A DNA stretch of 64,000 nt from Acorus gramineus (Eukaryota > Streptophyta > Magnoliopsida > Acorales > Acoraceae). This document shows positions 35,371 through 47,200 of the stretch, piece by piece. The notes under the pieces are model-generated. The model had not been told where the DNA came from and did not search any database. It saw nothing but the letters and a program-made list of their open reading frames with translations. Both the position numbers and the translations under genes were made by a program. Every line of letters begins with the position of its first letter. Position 1 is the first letter of the stretch. Where the stretch lies: positions 10,006,690-10,070,689 of the forward strand of contig CM060854.1 in assembly GCA_030737835.1 (NCBI GenBank), in the 5' to 3' direction.

Positions 35371-35824
35371 GAGCGAAAAACAGAATCCGTGTAGGCACCA
35401 CACAGAGAGGACTGAACGATAGAAACATAAGGATGGTTGATGTATAAGTGGTCTTGGGGGGAATGGAAAGAGGAAGGTTCATTGTCAAACGAGGGGCCGT
35501 TGAGGAACGCTGACGGACTGGAACCCTAGCAGCCTAAAATCTGGTTCATCTCAAACAGATGATGGGGCTAAGGGTGAAAGAGACAAGGGTATTAAAACAC
35601 ATGAGGAACCTTGGTCTGAGGATGGGGGGAGGGGGGTTAATATGGGTTCAGATCCAATCAAGACCCAACATTATCAGGTCCATCAGTGTCCAATAGACAC
35701 TAGATATCTGTCGCAACAAAAGGTCCCCCAAAAAACCCACTGCACCATAACGTCGATGACCGTTAACGTGAAAATAAACCTCATTCAAACCCCTCTTTTT
35801 CATATTTCCACCTCTTGTTTTTTC
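35371..35824. other. Upstream region interrupted by the Tekay element
   Basis: No ORF of note. It contains GC-rich text and ends in CTCTTGTTTTTTC at the LTR border. Together with 45962-46106 it would have formed one intergenic stretch before insertion. Confidence 0.4.
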
Positions 35825-36246
35825 TGTTATATATGTGTCACTTTTTGGCCTGCTGGTAACCATTGGAGCATTTTGGCAGTTTTTGAGTTTTTTTCGTTTT
35901 TCGATCGGAACCGCTAAAATTTTGGACTGTTAGCTATCGTCCTGAGCTAGAGGACTCCGATTAAAAATCTAACTGCATATTATGTGTTCTGGTGCCATTC
36001 TAAGCCACTCATGAAAATTTCATCGAATTCCGGTAACGTTTCTGAAATTTCACAGTTCCGGGGCGTATCCGGGTTTTGACCGAGCGAGAAGTCATTGGGA
36101 GAGTTGACTCGGTCAAAGTGGGCCCAAGGACTTGGTCAAACCTTTTTGTCTTTTTGTGTGGTTGGGTTGACCCAAGTCAAATCCCACTTAAACCAAATTA
36201 ATCAAGCCCTAATCTTGATTAGCCCTAATTAAGTTAGGTTTGACTT

Positions 36247-36253
36247 TATATAA
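36247..36253 (+). promoter_or_regulatory. TATA box of the E1 LTR
   Basis: TATATAA in the context GACTTTATATAAGTGAGATC is followed after ~45 bases by a CT-rich initiator region. The same text occurs in the 3' LTR near 43328. It marks the probable U3/R border. Confidence 0.6.
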
Positions 36254-37262
36254 GTGAGATCTAAAAATGGTTGCCACTATTCATCATCTTCCACCTTTTG
36301 TTTTCTCTCTCTCCCTCTCTCAAAAACCTCCATTTGAGCCCCCTAGAGTCCTCAAAGCTTAAAACCTAAATCATAGAAAGTGTAGATCGGGTCCCGATCT
36401 ACACCCCGGTGCTTTCAAATCCGGATTTCGGTCTTTCCGTCCGCCCTCTCTTCTCCTCAGATCCGAGCCAAATCGGAGGTGGGATTAGGTCTTGGTGGTA
36501 GAGACCTTTAGGGAAGCTCTTCGGTGCGAAAGGAGCTTCCGGTTCCCTTCCTTTCCTCCTCTTCCTTTGGGTAAGCCCTCCTTCCAAGTTTTTCTTGTGT
36601 AGATGCTTGTTAGGAGGGGGGTTTGGGGTGGTAGTGGCTGTCGGAGGTGGTTGGAGGCGGTCGGAGGCCGTCGGAGGCCGATGGTTGGTGGTGGAGGTGC
36701 TCGGACAGAGGGGGGTTGCTGTCTCGGGCAGGGCAGCAGCACAGGCGCAGCAGGCGGAGCAGCTGGCAGGGCGCGCGCGTGCGTGCGCGCGGGCGTGCGC
36801 TCGGGTGGAGCTGGAGGCCAGCAGGGCGCGCGTGCTGGGCGCTGGGCGTGCTGGGGGTGCTGGTCGAGTGGGCGTGCGTGCAGGGCGTCGTGCAGGGTGC
36901 GCGCGGAGCGCTGCGCAGGGGCGCAGGCACGCTGTGCGCGCGCGGCGAGTCGGTGGAGTGCTGGGCGAGTCGGCGGTGCGCGCGGGGTACGCGCGGAGCG
37001 AGACGAGTGCACGCGATGGATAGGCTGTTCTGTTCCCTTCGTTGGATCCGTGTAGAGACTACCTCAGCGTTAGAAAGGTTGTCCCGTGCAGGGGCTCCCA
37101 TCAGTAGGCACCTCCTGATTTGGTAGAAGGACTGTGCTGAATGTGGGAGTGGCCAAACGACCTACGGAGTGGGGAGAGACTATCGGTGGACCAAGGGTGA
37201 CCAACAGCCTAGTCAGTCCCAAGAGCCTATGTCACCTATTGAGGGGTGAGGGTGAGGGTATG

Positions 37263-37392
37263 GTGGGCCGGCGATGCGACGACCCACAGGATTGTGTATG
37301 GATGATTATCAGCCCATTAAGTCCCAATACCCTTTGTCACCTATTGAGGGGTGAGGGTGAGGGTGTGGTGGTTCGGCGATGTAGCGAACCAC
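37263..37392 (+). repeat. Duplicated LTR hairpin block (two 25-nt stem-loops)
   Basis: Stem-loop 1 at 37263-37287 is GTGGGCCG-N9-CGACCCAC. Stem-loop 2 at 37368-37392 is GTGGTTCG-N9-CGAACCAC. Both loops begin GCGATG. Each follows the same CACCTATTGAGGGGTGAGGG text, so a ~100-bp unit is duplicated. The 3' LTR has both copies (45308-45332, 45413-45437). The older LTRs (53614-53638, 56108-56132, inverted 60118-60142) have one. Confidence 0.8.
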
Positions 37393-37916
37393 CGGACTTG
37401 TGATTGATTATGCCACTTTGAGGCTCTTTGCTATAAATTGTGGTTAATATAAACTGTATGCATGGGTTGTGCTATTCACTGAGCGTGTGGCTCACCCCTC
37501 GCATAAATCTTTTTCAGTGATCACTGAGGAGGACTTGAAGGAGGAGCTTCCCGAGCGACTACACCAGTAGCGGAGTAGCGCCACGTCCCTCGAGTTTTGA
37601 GGCCATCAGCATCCTTCTCTTTGTTGTATGTATATATTTCTGTGCTTGGGCACCTAGTTGGATTATATGGATGTATGTGTATATGGATATGTTGGCTCTC
37701 ACAGGACATATGATTATGTATCGAGTCTGTAGTATGTTTTGATTACAGATTCAGTCTTTTAGCTTCCGCATTTGGTGTATATATCATGTCAGCCCTGCTT
37801 TTATCTGTGTTGTCATTTTAGCTGTTGTGTGAGTATGTTATTGAACTCCTGTTTACTGATATCATATATACACTTGCCGCGTCCCGGGGACGGCCGCCCT
37901 GGGGCGTGACAAAAGT

Positions 37917-37928
37917 TGGTATCAGAGC
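37917..37928 (+). other. Primer-binding site of E1, initiator Met tRNA type
   Basis: TGGTATCAGAGC, five bases after the LTR end, matches the 3' end of plant initiator methionine tRNA, the primer used by most plant gypsy elements. Confidence 0.9.
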
Positions 37929-38031
37929 CTGGTCCTGTCAGAGCCAATTGTCTTCTTTTTCGTAGAGATGAGTCCTAGGATTTCTATATGCGTATTCTGA
38001 TCCTAGTGTCTGGTTTTCTTAGGTTGCTGAT

Positions 38032-40001
38032 ATGCCTCCTCGCAGAGGACGGCGCGGACGTGGTCCCTCTCGACCTTTGGAGGTCTCCGGACCTGCCAGA
38101 GGCGAGGATGCTATTGGTGAGTCCTCAGCCGTGAGGCCAGGATCAGCGCAGGAGCCTCCTGCCTGGGAGCGCGCGTTTGCGCGGATAGCTGATTTGGTGG
38201 AGACGCAGACCAGGGCATTGGAGGCCCAGACCAGAGTATTGGCAGATCAGGCACGGGAGATTCAGGAGCTGCGGGCGGCCCGCGAGGCAGTTCCGCAGGT
38301 TCCCTTGGTGGCAGATCCACCTGTGGTACCCGATGTACCCCCAGTCCCCGTGGTGGTCCCGGCGGTCAGAGTTCAGGATCCCCAGGAGAGGGAGATGGGG
38401 CTAGAGGCTGCAGCGAGGGTGCAGCAGAGTGGCCTCTCAGCCTTTCTGAAGCTCCATCCTCCCGAGTTCCAGGGTCAGACGGAGGACCCCTTGCTCCAGA
38501 GAGATGGTTGATGGAGGTGGATACCATCTTCTCGACTATGCTTTGCACCGACCGCCAGCGAGTCTCCCTGGCCACGTTTATGCTGAAGGGTAGCGCCGCC
38601 GACTGGTGGGCTACTAGATCAGTGGACATCCCAGAGGGATTGGAGCAGCTCACATGGGCGGGATTCAGGAGATATTTCTTGGAGGAGTATTTCCCCTTCT
38701 CGACGCGACAGATAGTGATGCAGGAGTTTGAGCAGCTGACTCAGGGCACTATGTCTGTCGCTGACTACTCCACGCGTTTCACGAGGCTGTCCAGATTCGC
38801 TCCAGCTTTGGTGATGGACGAGGAGACGAGGTGCCGTCGATTCGAGCTCGGTCTCAGCAGTGCCATCCGAGTGCACGTCACCTCCCAGGCTTTCTCGAGG
38901 TACTCCGACTTAGTGTCTCGAGCGAAGACCGTTGAGAGAGACCTCGGGATCCAGGTGAGGGCTTCGACCCCGTCGACAGACCAGAGGCCACCCAGGAGCC
39001 AGGACAGAGGACAGCGCAAGAAGAAGAGGCCCCGCTTTGAGCAGTCAGCGGCTGCCTCTCCTCCAGCAGATGCGGTGCCAGCGCGAGGTCCAGCACCCAT
39101 CGCAGCAGTGCCAGTCCAGGCGAGGCGACCAGAGACGAGGCGCTGTTATCACTGTCAGCGCGTCGGGCATATCCTGTATAATTGCCCCGACGCTGGCCGA
39201 CCCAAAGTGATGCCTCAGCAGCAGCAGCAGTTGCAGCAGCAGCCGTTCCAGCAGCCGTTTCAGCAGCGCCAGCAGCAGCAGCAGCCTCAGCGCCAGCCGC
39301 AGCAGCAGCCTCAGCGTCAGCAGCAGCAGCCACAGGGTGGCCGTGCTGATCAGAGGAGGCAGCCAGCGCAGCAGGCGAGGCGTGCCCCTGCTCCTCAGCC
39401 TCAGTTCGTCCAGGGCCGAGTGGCAGCGCTTTCGGCAGAGGAGGCCCAGGCATCAGGCAGCGTGGTCAGAGGTACTGTTCAGATCTCCCAGCTTCCTGCT
39501 TATGTATTGTTTGATTCCGGAGCCACACACTCGTTCGTGTCTCCCGCTTTTGCGAGACGGACGGGCGTGGCGTCCGCTCCTCTAGATGCTATCTTAGAGG
39601 TATCATTGCCCGTGGGAGACCGGATTCTCCTCAGTTCTGTGTACCGAGGGTGTACGGTGACGGTTGCGGAGCATGAGTTTCCGGTGGAGCTGGTGGAGCT
39701 CGCGATGACGGATTTTGATGCCATCCTGGGAATGGATTGGCTTGCAGCTAGTCATGCCAGCATCGACTGTTTCGCCAAGTCGGTGTCGTTCCACCTTCCG
39801 GGTCGGAGGTCCTTCCAGTTCGTGGGCGATCGAGACGTAGCTCCTTTGGGGTTCGTGTCGTCCATGCAGGCGTGGAGACTCCTTCAGGGTGGATGCGAGG
39901 GCTTTCTAGCTTATATTGCTCAGGAGGATGCACCACTGCGGGCAAATATCAGTCAGACTCCGATCGTGGCAGAGTATCCCGAGGTTGGTTTTCCCCGATG
40001 A
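38032..40001 (+). pseudogene. E1 gag and protease region, two frameshifts
   Basis: Translation would start at MPPRRGRRGRGPSR (38032). The gag core (LKGSAADWWATRSVD, FRRYFLEEYFPFSTRQIVM, ADYSTRFTRLSRFAP) lies at 38580-38800. A Gln-rich linker (39205-39350) follows the zinc knuckle CYHC...GHILYNC (C-X2-C-X4-H-X4-C, 39144-39185). The aspartic protease has LFDSGATHSFVS with catalytic Asp at 39513, and ILGMDWL near 39725. Compared with the related copy at 57600-59100, one base is missing near 38487 and four bases (GGTT) are duplicated near 39985-39990. The two shifts cancel in sum but break the polyprotein. Gag packages the RNA and the protease cuts the polyprotein. Confidence 0.9.
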
Positions 40002-42858
40002 TCTTCCAGGGTTACCACCGGATCGCGCGATCGAGTTTGAGATCAATCTGGTTCCGGGGACCGAGCCGGTTTCGAGGGCTCCGTACCGGATGGCCCCTGC
40101 AGAGCTGAGGGTGCTCAAGGAGCAGTTGGAGGAGTTGCTGGAGAAGGGCTTCGCACGTCCGAGTGTTTCTCCGTGGGGAGCCCCTGTCCTGTTCGTCCGG
40201 AAGAAGGACGGTTCGCTGCGGCTGTGTATTGATTACAGGCAGCTGAATAAACGGACAGTGAAGAACAAGTACCCGTTGCCGCGGATCGACGATCTGTTTG
40301 ACCAGCTCCAGGGAGCGTGTGTCTTTTCCAAGATCGATCTCCGCTCGGGGTACTACCAGCTGAAGATCCGGGAGTCAGACATTCCGAAGACGGCCTTTCG
40401 CACCCGGTATGGGCACTACGAGTTCAGAGTACTGCCATTCAGGTTGACGAACGCGCCGGCGGCCTTTATGGATCTGATGAACCGGGTATTTCGACCCTTC
40501 CTCGACTCCTTTGTGGTAGTATTCATCGATGACATATTGGTGTACTCGAGGAGTCTTGAGGAGCACGCTCACCATCTTCGCACTGTCTTGGAGACTTTGG
40601 CCAGACATCAGTTGTTCGCCAAGTTCAGCAAGTGCGAGTTCTGGTTGGAGCGTATGGCCTTCCTGGGCCATGTGATTTCCGGTGAGGGTATAGCTGTGGA
40701 CCCGGAGAAGACGCTCGCCGTGTCGAATTGGCGTCGACCGTCGAACCCCACAGAGATTCGGAGCTTCTTGGGCTTGGCGGGTTATTACAGGCGGTTTGTC
40801 GAGGGTTTCTCGAAGATAGCCGTTCCTCTTACCCGCCTCACTCGGAAAGATGTTCGGTTCGAGTGGTCCCCTGCTTGCGAGGAGAGCTTCCAGGAGCTGA
40901 AGCGAAGGCTCACCTCAGCGCCAGTTCTTACCCTTCCATCTGGGAGTGGTGGGTTCGCAGTTTACACAGATGCCTCGCAGTTGGGTGTGGGTTGCGTCCT
41001 GATGCAGCACGGTAAGGTGGTGGCTTACGCGTCTCGTCAGTTGAAGCCCCATGAGCAGAATTACCCCACCCATGACCTTGAGTTGGCTGCGATCATCTTT
41101 GCGCTGAAGATGTGGAGGCATTACCTCTATGGAGAGGAGTTCAAGCTCTTTACTGATCATAAGAGCTTGACATATCTGCAGTCTCAGCCGGAGCTCAACA
41201 TGCGTCAGAGGCGTTGGGTTGAGTTCCTGACAGACTACGATTGTGACATCGCTTACCATCCGGGTAAGGCGAATGTCGTGGCAGATGCGCTCAGTAGGCA
41301 GCCCTTGGGCATGGCCGCCCATATGGCTGTCCGTCGTTGGAGGCTTCTGCAGGAGGCCGCTTGCTGGATCAGTGTTCGAGAGACTCCTGCGGGTGGCTTT
41401 TTGGCCAGGCTAGTGGTGCAGCCAGTTCTTCTCGACGAGATCCGCACGGCACAGGCTCAGGATCCGCATTTTATAGTCCTCTCGGAAGGCGTCGCCCGGG
41501 GCGAGCGTCCGGACTACCAGATTCGCGCGGACGGGATCCTGCGATTCAGAGGCCGAGTGTGCATTCCCGACGACGCAGAGCTGAAGCGGAAGATTCTGGA
41601 CGAGGCCCATCGCTCGAGGTACACACTGCATCATGGTGGCACAAAGATGTACAGGGGCCTTCGTCGCGGCTACTGGTGGCGCGGGATGAAGACGGATATC
41701 GCCCGTTTCGTTGCCCGATGCCTAGTATGCCAGCAGGTGAAGTCGGAGCATCAGCGCCCTGCGGGGAAGCTGCAGTCCATTGAGATCCCTCAGTGGAAGT
41801 GGGAGCAGATCACCATGGACTTCGTCTTGGGTTTGCCGAGGTCACGTTCGGGTCGCGATGCCATCTGGGTGATCGTCGACCGGCTGACGAAGTCTGCTCA
41901 TTTCCTCCCCATCCGACTCACCGATTCTCTGGACACTCTGGCGCAGTTATTTGTCTCTGAGATTGTCCGTCTCCATGGCACTCCAGTCTGCATCATTTCT
42001 GATCGAGACGCGCTTTTTACTTCGAGGTTCTGGCGTAGCCTCCAGCACGCCCTTGGTACGAACCTCCATTTCAGTACAGCGTTTCATCCGCAGACAGACG
42101 GCCAGTCGGAGAGGACGATCCAGACTCTTGAGGACATGCTGCGGGTCTGTGTACTCGATTTTGGGGGCAGTTGGGAGAGGCACCTTCCGTTGGTGGAGTT
42201 TGCCTACAACAACAACTACCACTCGAGCATCCGGATGGCTCCCTACGAGGCACTTTATGGCCGCAGCTGCAGGTCCCCCCTGTGTTGGGACGAGGTCGGA
42301 GAGCGCCAGTTAGAGGGACCAGAGATCGTTCACCAGACCTCCGAGATGGTGAAGACGATTCGCGAGCGTATCCGAGTCGCTCAGAGTCGTCAGAAGTGCT
42401 ACGCCGACCGTCGTCGCCGTGAGCTCACCTTCGAGGTCGGTGACCATGTCTTCTTGAAGGTGTCCCCGATGAAGGGCATCTTCCGATTCGGTGTGCGGGG
42501 CAAGCTGAGTCCGCGTTTCATTGGGCCGTTCCTCATCCTCGAGCGAGTTGGAGAGGTGGCCTATCGCATAGCTCTGCCCCCACAGTTGGCTCAGGCCTAT
42601 GACGTCTTCCATGTCTCGCAGCTGAGGCGATATGTCCACGATCCTGCTCACATCATCCCGTTCGAGCCGCTCGTCTTCGAGCCAGACTTGTCTTTCGTGG
42701 AGCAGCCGATTGAGATCCTGGACCGCCGCGAGAAGAGGCTCCGCACCAAGACCGTCCAGCTGGTCAAGGTGCGATGGCAGCACCGTTCCGGTGCCGAGGC
42801 CACTTGGGAGCTCGAGGACGCCATGCGTGACGCGTATCCGCATCTTTTCCCTTCTTAG
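39916..42858 (+). pseudogene. E1 pol: RT, RNase H, integrase and chromodomain (open frame, start lost by upstream frameshift)
   Basis: The 980-codon open frame is intact from about 39990. RT has [31 protein letters not shown], and the catalytic box FIDD (residues ~203-206, 40523-40534). RNase H begins at VYTDAS (catalytic Asp ~352) and ends ADALSR. The integrase has a zinc-binding HHCC with CLVC at ~602-605 and catalytic D635, D696, E732 (spacing D-60-D-35-E). The C-terminus, [16 protein letters not shown]...YPHLFPS, is a Tekay/Del-type chromodomain that directs insertion to chromatin. A TAG at 42856 ends it. Only the upstream frameshifts make it a pseudogene; all key residues seen are present. 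Confidence 0.92.
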
Positions 42859-42893
42859 ATGTTCTTGTATTTATTTTGAGGACAAAATTTCCT

Positions 42894-42906
42894 AAGGGGG
42901 GGAGAA
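42894..42906 (+). other. Polypurine tract of E1
   Basis: AAGGGGGGGAGAA directly precedes the 3' LTR start TGTTATATATG. It follows GACAAAATTTCCT, the usual context in Tekay-type elements. Confidence 0.9.
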
Positions 42907-45900
42907 TGTTATATATGTGTCACTTTTTGGCCTGCTGGTAACCATTGGAGCATTTTGGCAGTTTTTGAGTTTTTTCGTTTTTCGATCGGAACCGCTAAAA
43001 TTTTGAACTGTTAGCTACCGTCCTGAGCTAGAGGACTCCGATTGAAAATCTAACTGCATATTATGTGTCCTGGTGCCATTCTAAGCCACTCATGAAAATT
43101 TCATCGAATTCCGGTAACGTTTCCAAAATTTCACAGTTCCGGGGCGTATCCGGGTTTTGACCGAGCGAGAAGTCATTGGGAGAGTTGACTCGGTCAAAGT
43201 GGGCCCAAGGACTTGGTCAAACCTTTTTGTCTTTTTGTGTGGTTGGGTTGACCCAAGTCAAATCCCACTTAAACCAAATTAATCAAGCCCTAATCTTGAT
43301 TAGCCCTAATTAAGTTAGGTTTGACTTTATATAAGTGAGATCTAAAAATGGTTGCCACTATTCATCATCTTCCACCTTTTGTTTTCTCTCTCTCCCTCTC
43401 TCAAAAACCTCCATTTGAGCCCCCTAGAGTCCTCAAAGCTTAAAACCTAAATCATAGAAAGTGTAGATCGGGTCCCGGTGCTTTCAAATCCGGATTCCGG
43501 CGTGTCTAGCCTTTCCGTCCGCCCTCTCTTCTCCTCAGATCCGAGCCAAATCGGAGGTGGGATTAGGTCTTGGTGGTAGAGACCTTTAGGGAAGCTCTTC
43601 GGTGCGAAAGGAGCTTCCGGTTCCCTTCCTTTCCTCCTCTTCCTTTGGGTAAGCCCTCCTTCCTTGTTTTTCTTGTGTAGATGCTTGTTAGGAGGGGGGT
43701 TTGGGGTGGTAGTGGCTGTCGGAGGTGGTTGGAGGCGGTCGGAGGCCGTCGGAGGCTGATGGTTGGTGGTGGAGGTGCTCGGACAGAGGGGGGTTGCTGT
43801 CTCGGGCAGGGCAGCAGCACAGGCAGCACAGGCGCAGCAGGCGGAGCAGCTGGCAGGGCGCGCGCGTGCGTGCGCGCGGGCGTGCGCTCGGGTGGAGCTG
43901 GAGGCCAGCAGGGCGCGCGTGCTGGGCGCTGGGCGTGCTGGGGGTGCTGGTCGAGTGGGCGTGCGTGCAGGGCGTCGTGCAGGGTGCGCGCGGAGCGCTG
44001 CGCAGGAGCGCAGGCAAGCTGTGCGCGCGCGGCGAGTCGGTGGAGTGCTGGGCGAGTCGGCGGTGCGCGCGGGGTACGCGCGGAGCGAGGCAAGTGCAGT
44101 GGAGGTGCGCGCGGGGTGTGCGCGGGGCGAGGCGCAGGGCGCGAGGCGTGCGGGGTGCGCGCGGGCTGCTGCGCTGGGGCGCAGTGGGCGCGCGGTGCAC
44201 CCGGGAGGCTCGGCGGTGTGTCCAGGCGGCGGGCAGGGGCCCGGCGGTGCGCCTGGGTGCACGGGCTGAGGCGCGGCGGTGCATCCGGGGGCGGGTGGCC
44301 GTGCGGGTGGTTGCCGGGGGTGCGGGAGTGAGTCGGGGTGCTCGGGCTAGCGTGCGTGCGGGTCGTATGCACGTTTGCCCGAGTGTTGGGTGTTTGATTG
44401 TGGGATTTTGGGTATTTATTTGTGTATTTTGAGTATTTTGTGGATTTTTACTCACCAGTTGATACCCTGTCTTGCAGATCTCGACGGACGGTCGCGCGTC
44501 GACCCGACTTCCGGTGAGTGGGACAACCCAACCCAGTTTGGGAGGCGCTACATGCACTTGGGCGTGTACCGTCCTCCCCTGGGGCACATAGTTAGTATTA
44601 ACTGTTGTATTGTAATCCATGTAAGCATGATGTATGTGTAGAATGCATGCCACCCTAGACTTGTATGTTAGGGACTTGCACCCTTAGGATATGTGCATGA
44701 GCCGTGCATCCTGTCACCTCGTTATCATGATAGGAAAGCCCTGACCTATGCATGCGTCCTATTAGTTTGATTTATTTACTTAAATGCAAACTTGTAATAT
44801 TGTTAGCATGCTTTGGGGAATATAAGGGGGCCTTGCGAGGTTAACATTGAGACCCGGGTTAGGGTACTCCGTGTTCCTTGTTTGGTTGGCGGGATGTCCT
44901 ACATCGGGACCTCAGGTTGCCCTCCCAAGGTCTCTTTTCCTCATTATTATCTTAGGTATTCCCCGCATCTTGGTTATGCGCGCTGGAGGAATTCTGAAAG
45001 AATTCAAGACATTAGAGTTGTAGAGATGTGCTGTCAGCGGATCCGAGTGGATCATATGCGATGGATAGGCTGTTCTGTTCCCTTCGTTGGATCCGTGTAG
45101 AGACTATCTCAGCGTTAGAAAGGTTGTCCCGTGCAGGGGCTCCCATCAGTAGGCACCTCCTGATTTGGTAGAAGGACTGTGCTGAATGTGGGAGTGGCCA
45201 AACGACCAACGGAGTGGGGAGAGACTATCGGTGGACCAAGGGTGACCAACAGCCTAGTCAGTCCCAAGAGCCTATGTCACCTATTGAGGGGTGAGGGTGA
45301 GGGTATGGTGGGCCGGCGATGCGACGACCCACAGGATTGTGTATGGATGATTATCAGCCCATTAAGTCCCAATACCCTTTGTCACCTATTGAGGGGTGAG
45401 GGTGAGGGTGTGGTGGTTCGGCGATGTAGCGAACCACCGGACTTGTGATTGATTATGCCACTTTGAGGCTCTTTGCTATAAATTGTGGTTAATATAAACT
45501 GTATGCATGGGTTGTGCTATTCACTGAGCGTGTGGCTCACCCCTCGCATAAAATCTTTTTCAGTGATCACTGAGGAGGACTTGAAGGAGGAGCTTCCCGA
45601 GCGACTACACCAGTAGCGGAGTAGCGCCACGTCCCTCGAGTTTTGAGGCCATCAGCATCCTTCTCTTTCATTGTATGTATATATTTCTGTGCTTGGGCAC
45701 CTAGTATGGATTGTATATGGATGTATGTGTATATGGATATGTTGGCTCTCACAGGACATATGATTATGTATCGAGTCTGTAGTATGTTTTGATTACAGAT
45801 TCAGTCTTTTAGCTTCCGCATTTGGTGTATATATCATGTCAGCCCTGCTTTTATCTGTGTTGTCATTTTAGCTGTTGTGTGAGTATGTTATTGAACTCCT

Positions 45901-45961
45901 GTTTACTGATATCATATATACACTTGCCGCGTCCCGGGGACGGCCGCCCTGGGGCGTGACA
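42907..45961 (+). mobile_element. 3' LTR of Tekay-type element E1
   Basis: The 3055-bp LTR starts TGTTATATATGTGTCAC and ends GGGGCGTGACA. It is nearly identical to the 5' LTR outside the ~960-bp segment missing there, so E1 is young. The GC-rich tract (43800-44350) gives long chance ORFs on both strands that are not coding. It holds the two hairpin copies at 45308-45437 and the TGAGC hairpin at 45525-45539. Confidence 0.9.
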
Positions 45962-46106
45962 TTTTGCTTTCCCTCCCTCCTCTCCTTTGTACAAAAACCC
46001 CTAACGAAATTTTCTTCTTCTTCTTCTTCCCCTTCATTTTTATCGCCCTTCACACCCTCTCATTTGTTGAAACCCACCATTTTTAGGGTTCCGAAGAATT
46101 TATGTT

Positions 46107-46184
46107 ATGTCGATTGAGAGATTGGAAACCCTAAAAGAGAAGGCTTTAATTTGGTGGGGATTGGTTGATCGAGCTCTGAAGGAG
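46107..46184 (+). CDS. Candidate first exon of an unidentified gene
   Basis: ATG at 46107 opens a 26-codon frame, MSIERLETLKEKALIWWGLV then DRALKE, ended by a donor-like GAG|GTGAGG at 46184/46185. A CT-rich 5'UTR-like stretch with (CTT)n (46012-46030) and an upstream AGGGTTCCGAAG lie before it, and a T-rich intron-like stretch follows. Unspliced, the frame stops near 46250. I do not recognise the protein and saw no second exon downstream. E1 ends 145 bases upstream, so it probably split this gene from its promoter. Confidence 0.35.
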
Positions 46185-46859
46185 GTGAGGCGTCATCTCT
46201 GTTTCGCTGCATTTTATGTTATTTTTTTATTTCGTCTTGGTTTGGTGTAGGTGGTTTTTGAATCTAGGGTTTTTTTTTGGAAATGGAGGCTTTTGAGGGT
46301 TTTATTTTGGGTGGGTCGTCGATGGATTTTGAAAAGGTGTGATTTTGAATAGATTTAGAGATGGATTGGGCGATGCTTTTTTTGGGTTTTTTTTTATATT
46401 TGTTTTAAATTTTTTATGCAATATATTCTTATTCTTAATGGTGCAGATTAATAGTTCTAGTACAGATTAGACCCATTTATACTTCTGACTAGTGACCTCC
46501 ATATGGTACCTAAAACGTGGTGAATTTTAATAGCATGATAAATGAGATAATCCAATGAGGTTTTAAGGGGTGACAGCTGTTCCTCTTGAGTAGCTTGGAT
46601 TTATTGATTGCAAGAACTGTTATGATCATTTGAAGAGCTGGTCAGAACATTACTCATCTACTTAAATATGTATCTGGATACTCATTCTTTGTTTTTGTTT
46701 CAATATGGATGCCATTTGTGGTTGTATGCGACCCTGGAACCATAAAGCTACTATATATTGAATCAGAATGTGCAGCTACACACACATCTTTTTAAATAAA
46801 ATTTTCAATTTATTAATTTTGTTTTTTTTATTTAAAAATTACTGTATGTATTACATTTA

Positions 46860-47200
46860 TGGCTGCATATTCTGGATGTGGTCACATATGGGCCTCATAA
46901 CTGCAGAACTGCATATGTGCTAATTAATGTTAATTTTTTATATTAAAAAAATGATTGTACGTACAACATATATGGTTGCACATTCTGGATATGTGGTCAC
47001 ATATATATGGTTCATAAGTGCAAAACCTTGTGTTCTACGTATTTTGACAACTATGATTTTTATGTATTTTGACAACTATGATTTTCAACTTCAGCAATAG
47101 AGCTGCACATTTTGGATATGTGGTCACATATTGGCTTCATATGTGCAAAACCTTGTGTTCTATGTATTTTGACAACTATGAATTTTTACTTCAGCAACAG
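46860..47200. repeat. ~112-128-bp tandem repeat, three copies
   Basis: Units start near 46862, 46974 and 47102, sharing GCACATTCTGGATATGTGG and TGCAAAACCTTGTGTTCTA. The last two also share TATTTTGACAACTATGA. Confidence 0.7.

Larger units (their letters stand above)
35825..37911 (+). mobile_element. 5' LTR of Tekay-type element E1
   Basis: The LTR begins TGTTATATATGTGTCAC and ends GGGGCGTGACA (2087 bp). A primer site follows five bases later. Compared with the 3' LTR (3055 bp) it lacks about 960 bases matching 44099-45057. Inside are a TATA box, a GC-rich CGCGTGCG tract (36720-37010), duplicated hairpins (37263-37392) and the TGAGC-GTGTG-GCTCA hairpin (37480-37494). The 5-bp flanks are TTTTC here and TTTTG after 45961, a target duplication with one difference or an imperfect border. 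Confidence 0.9.

Noticed and set aside
36485..37126. Similar GC-rich ORFs in the 5' LTR
   Set aside because: Same cause as in the 3' LTR; they are broken in the other LTR copies.
37131..37403. Open frame with internal repeat in the LTR (89 codons)
   Set aside because: It arises from the ~100-bp duplication that carries the hairpin; it is not kept in the one-copy LTRs.
38878..39453. Minus-strand ORF opposite the gag region (191 codons)
   Set aside because: It is the shadow of the Gln-rich gag linker; codon bias and the sense-strand domains explain it.
43447..44653. Long overlapping ORFs on both strands (up to ~320 codons) in the 3' LTR
   Set aside because: They follow from the GC-rich CGCGTGCG tract, are open in many frames at once, change length between LTR copies, and have only Arg/Ala/Pro-rich low-complexity products.
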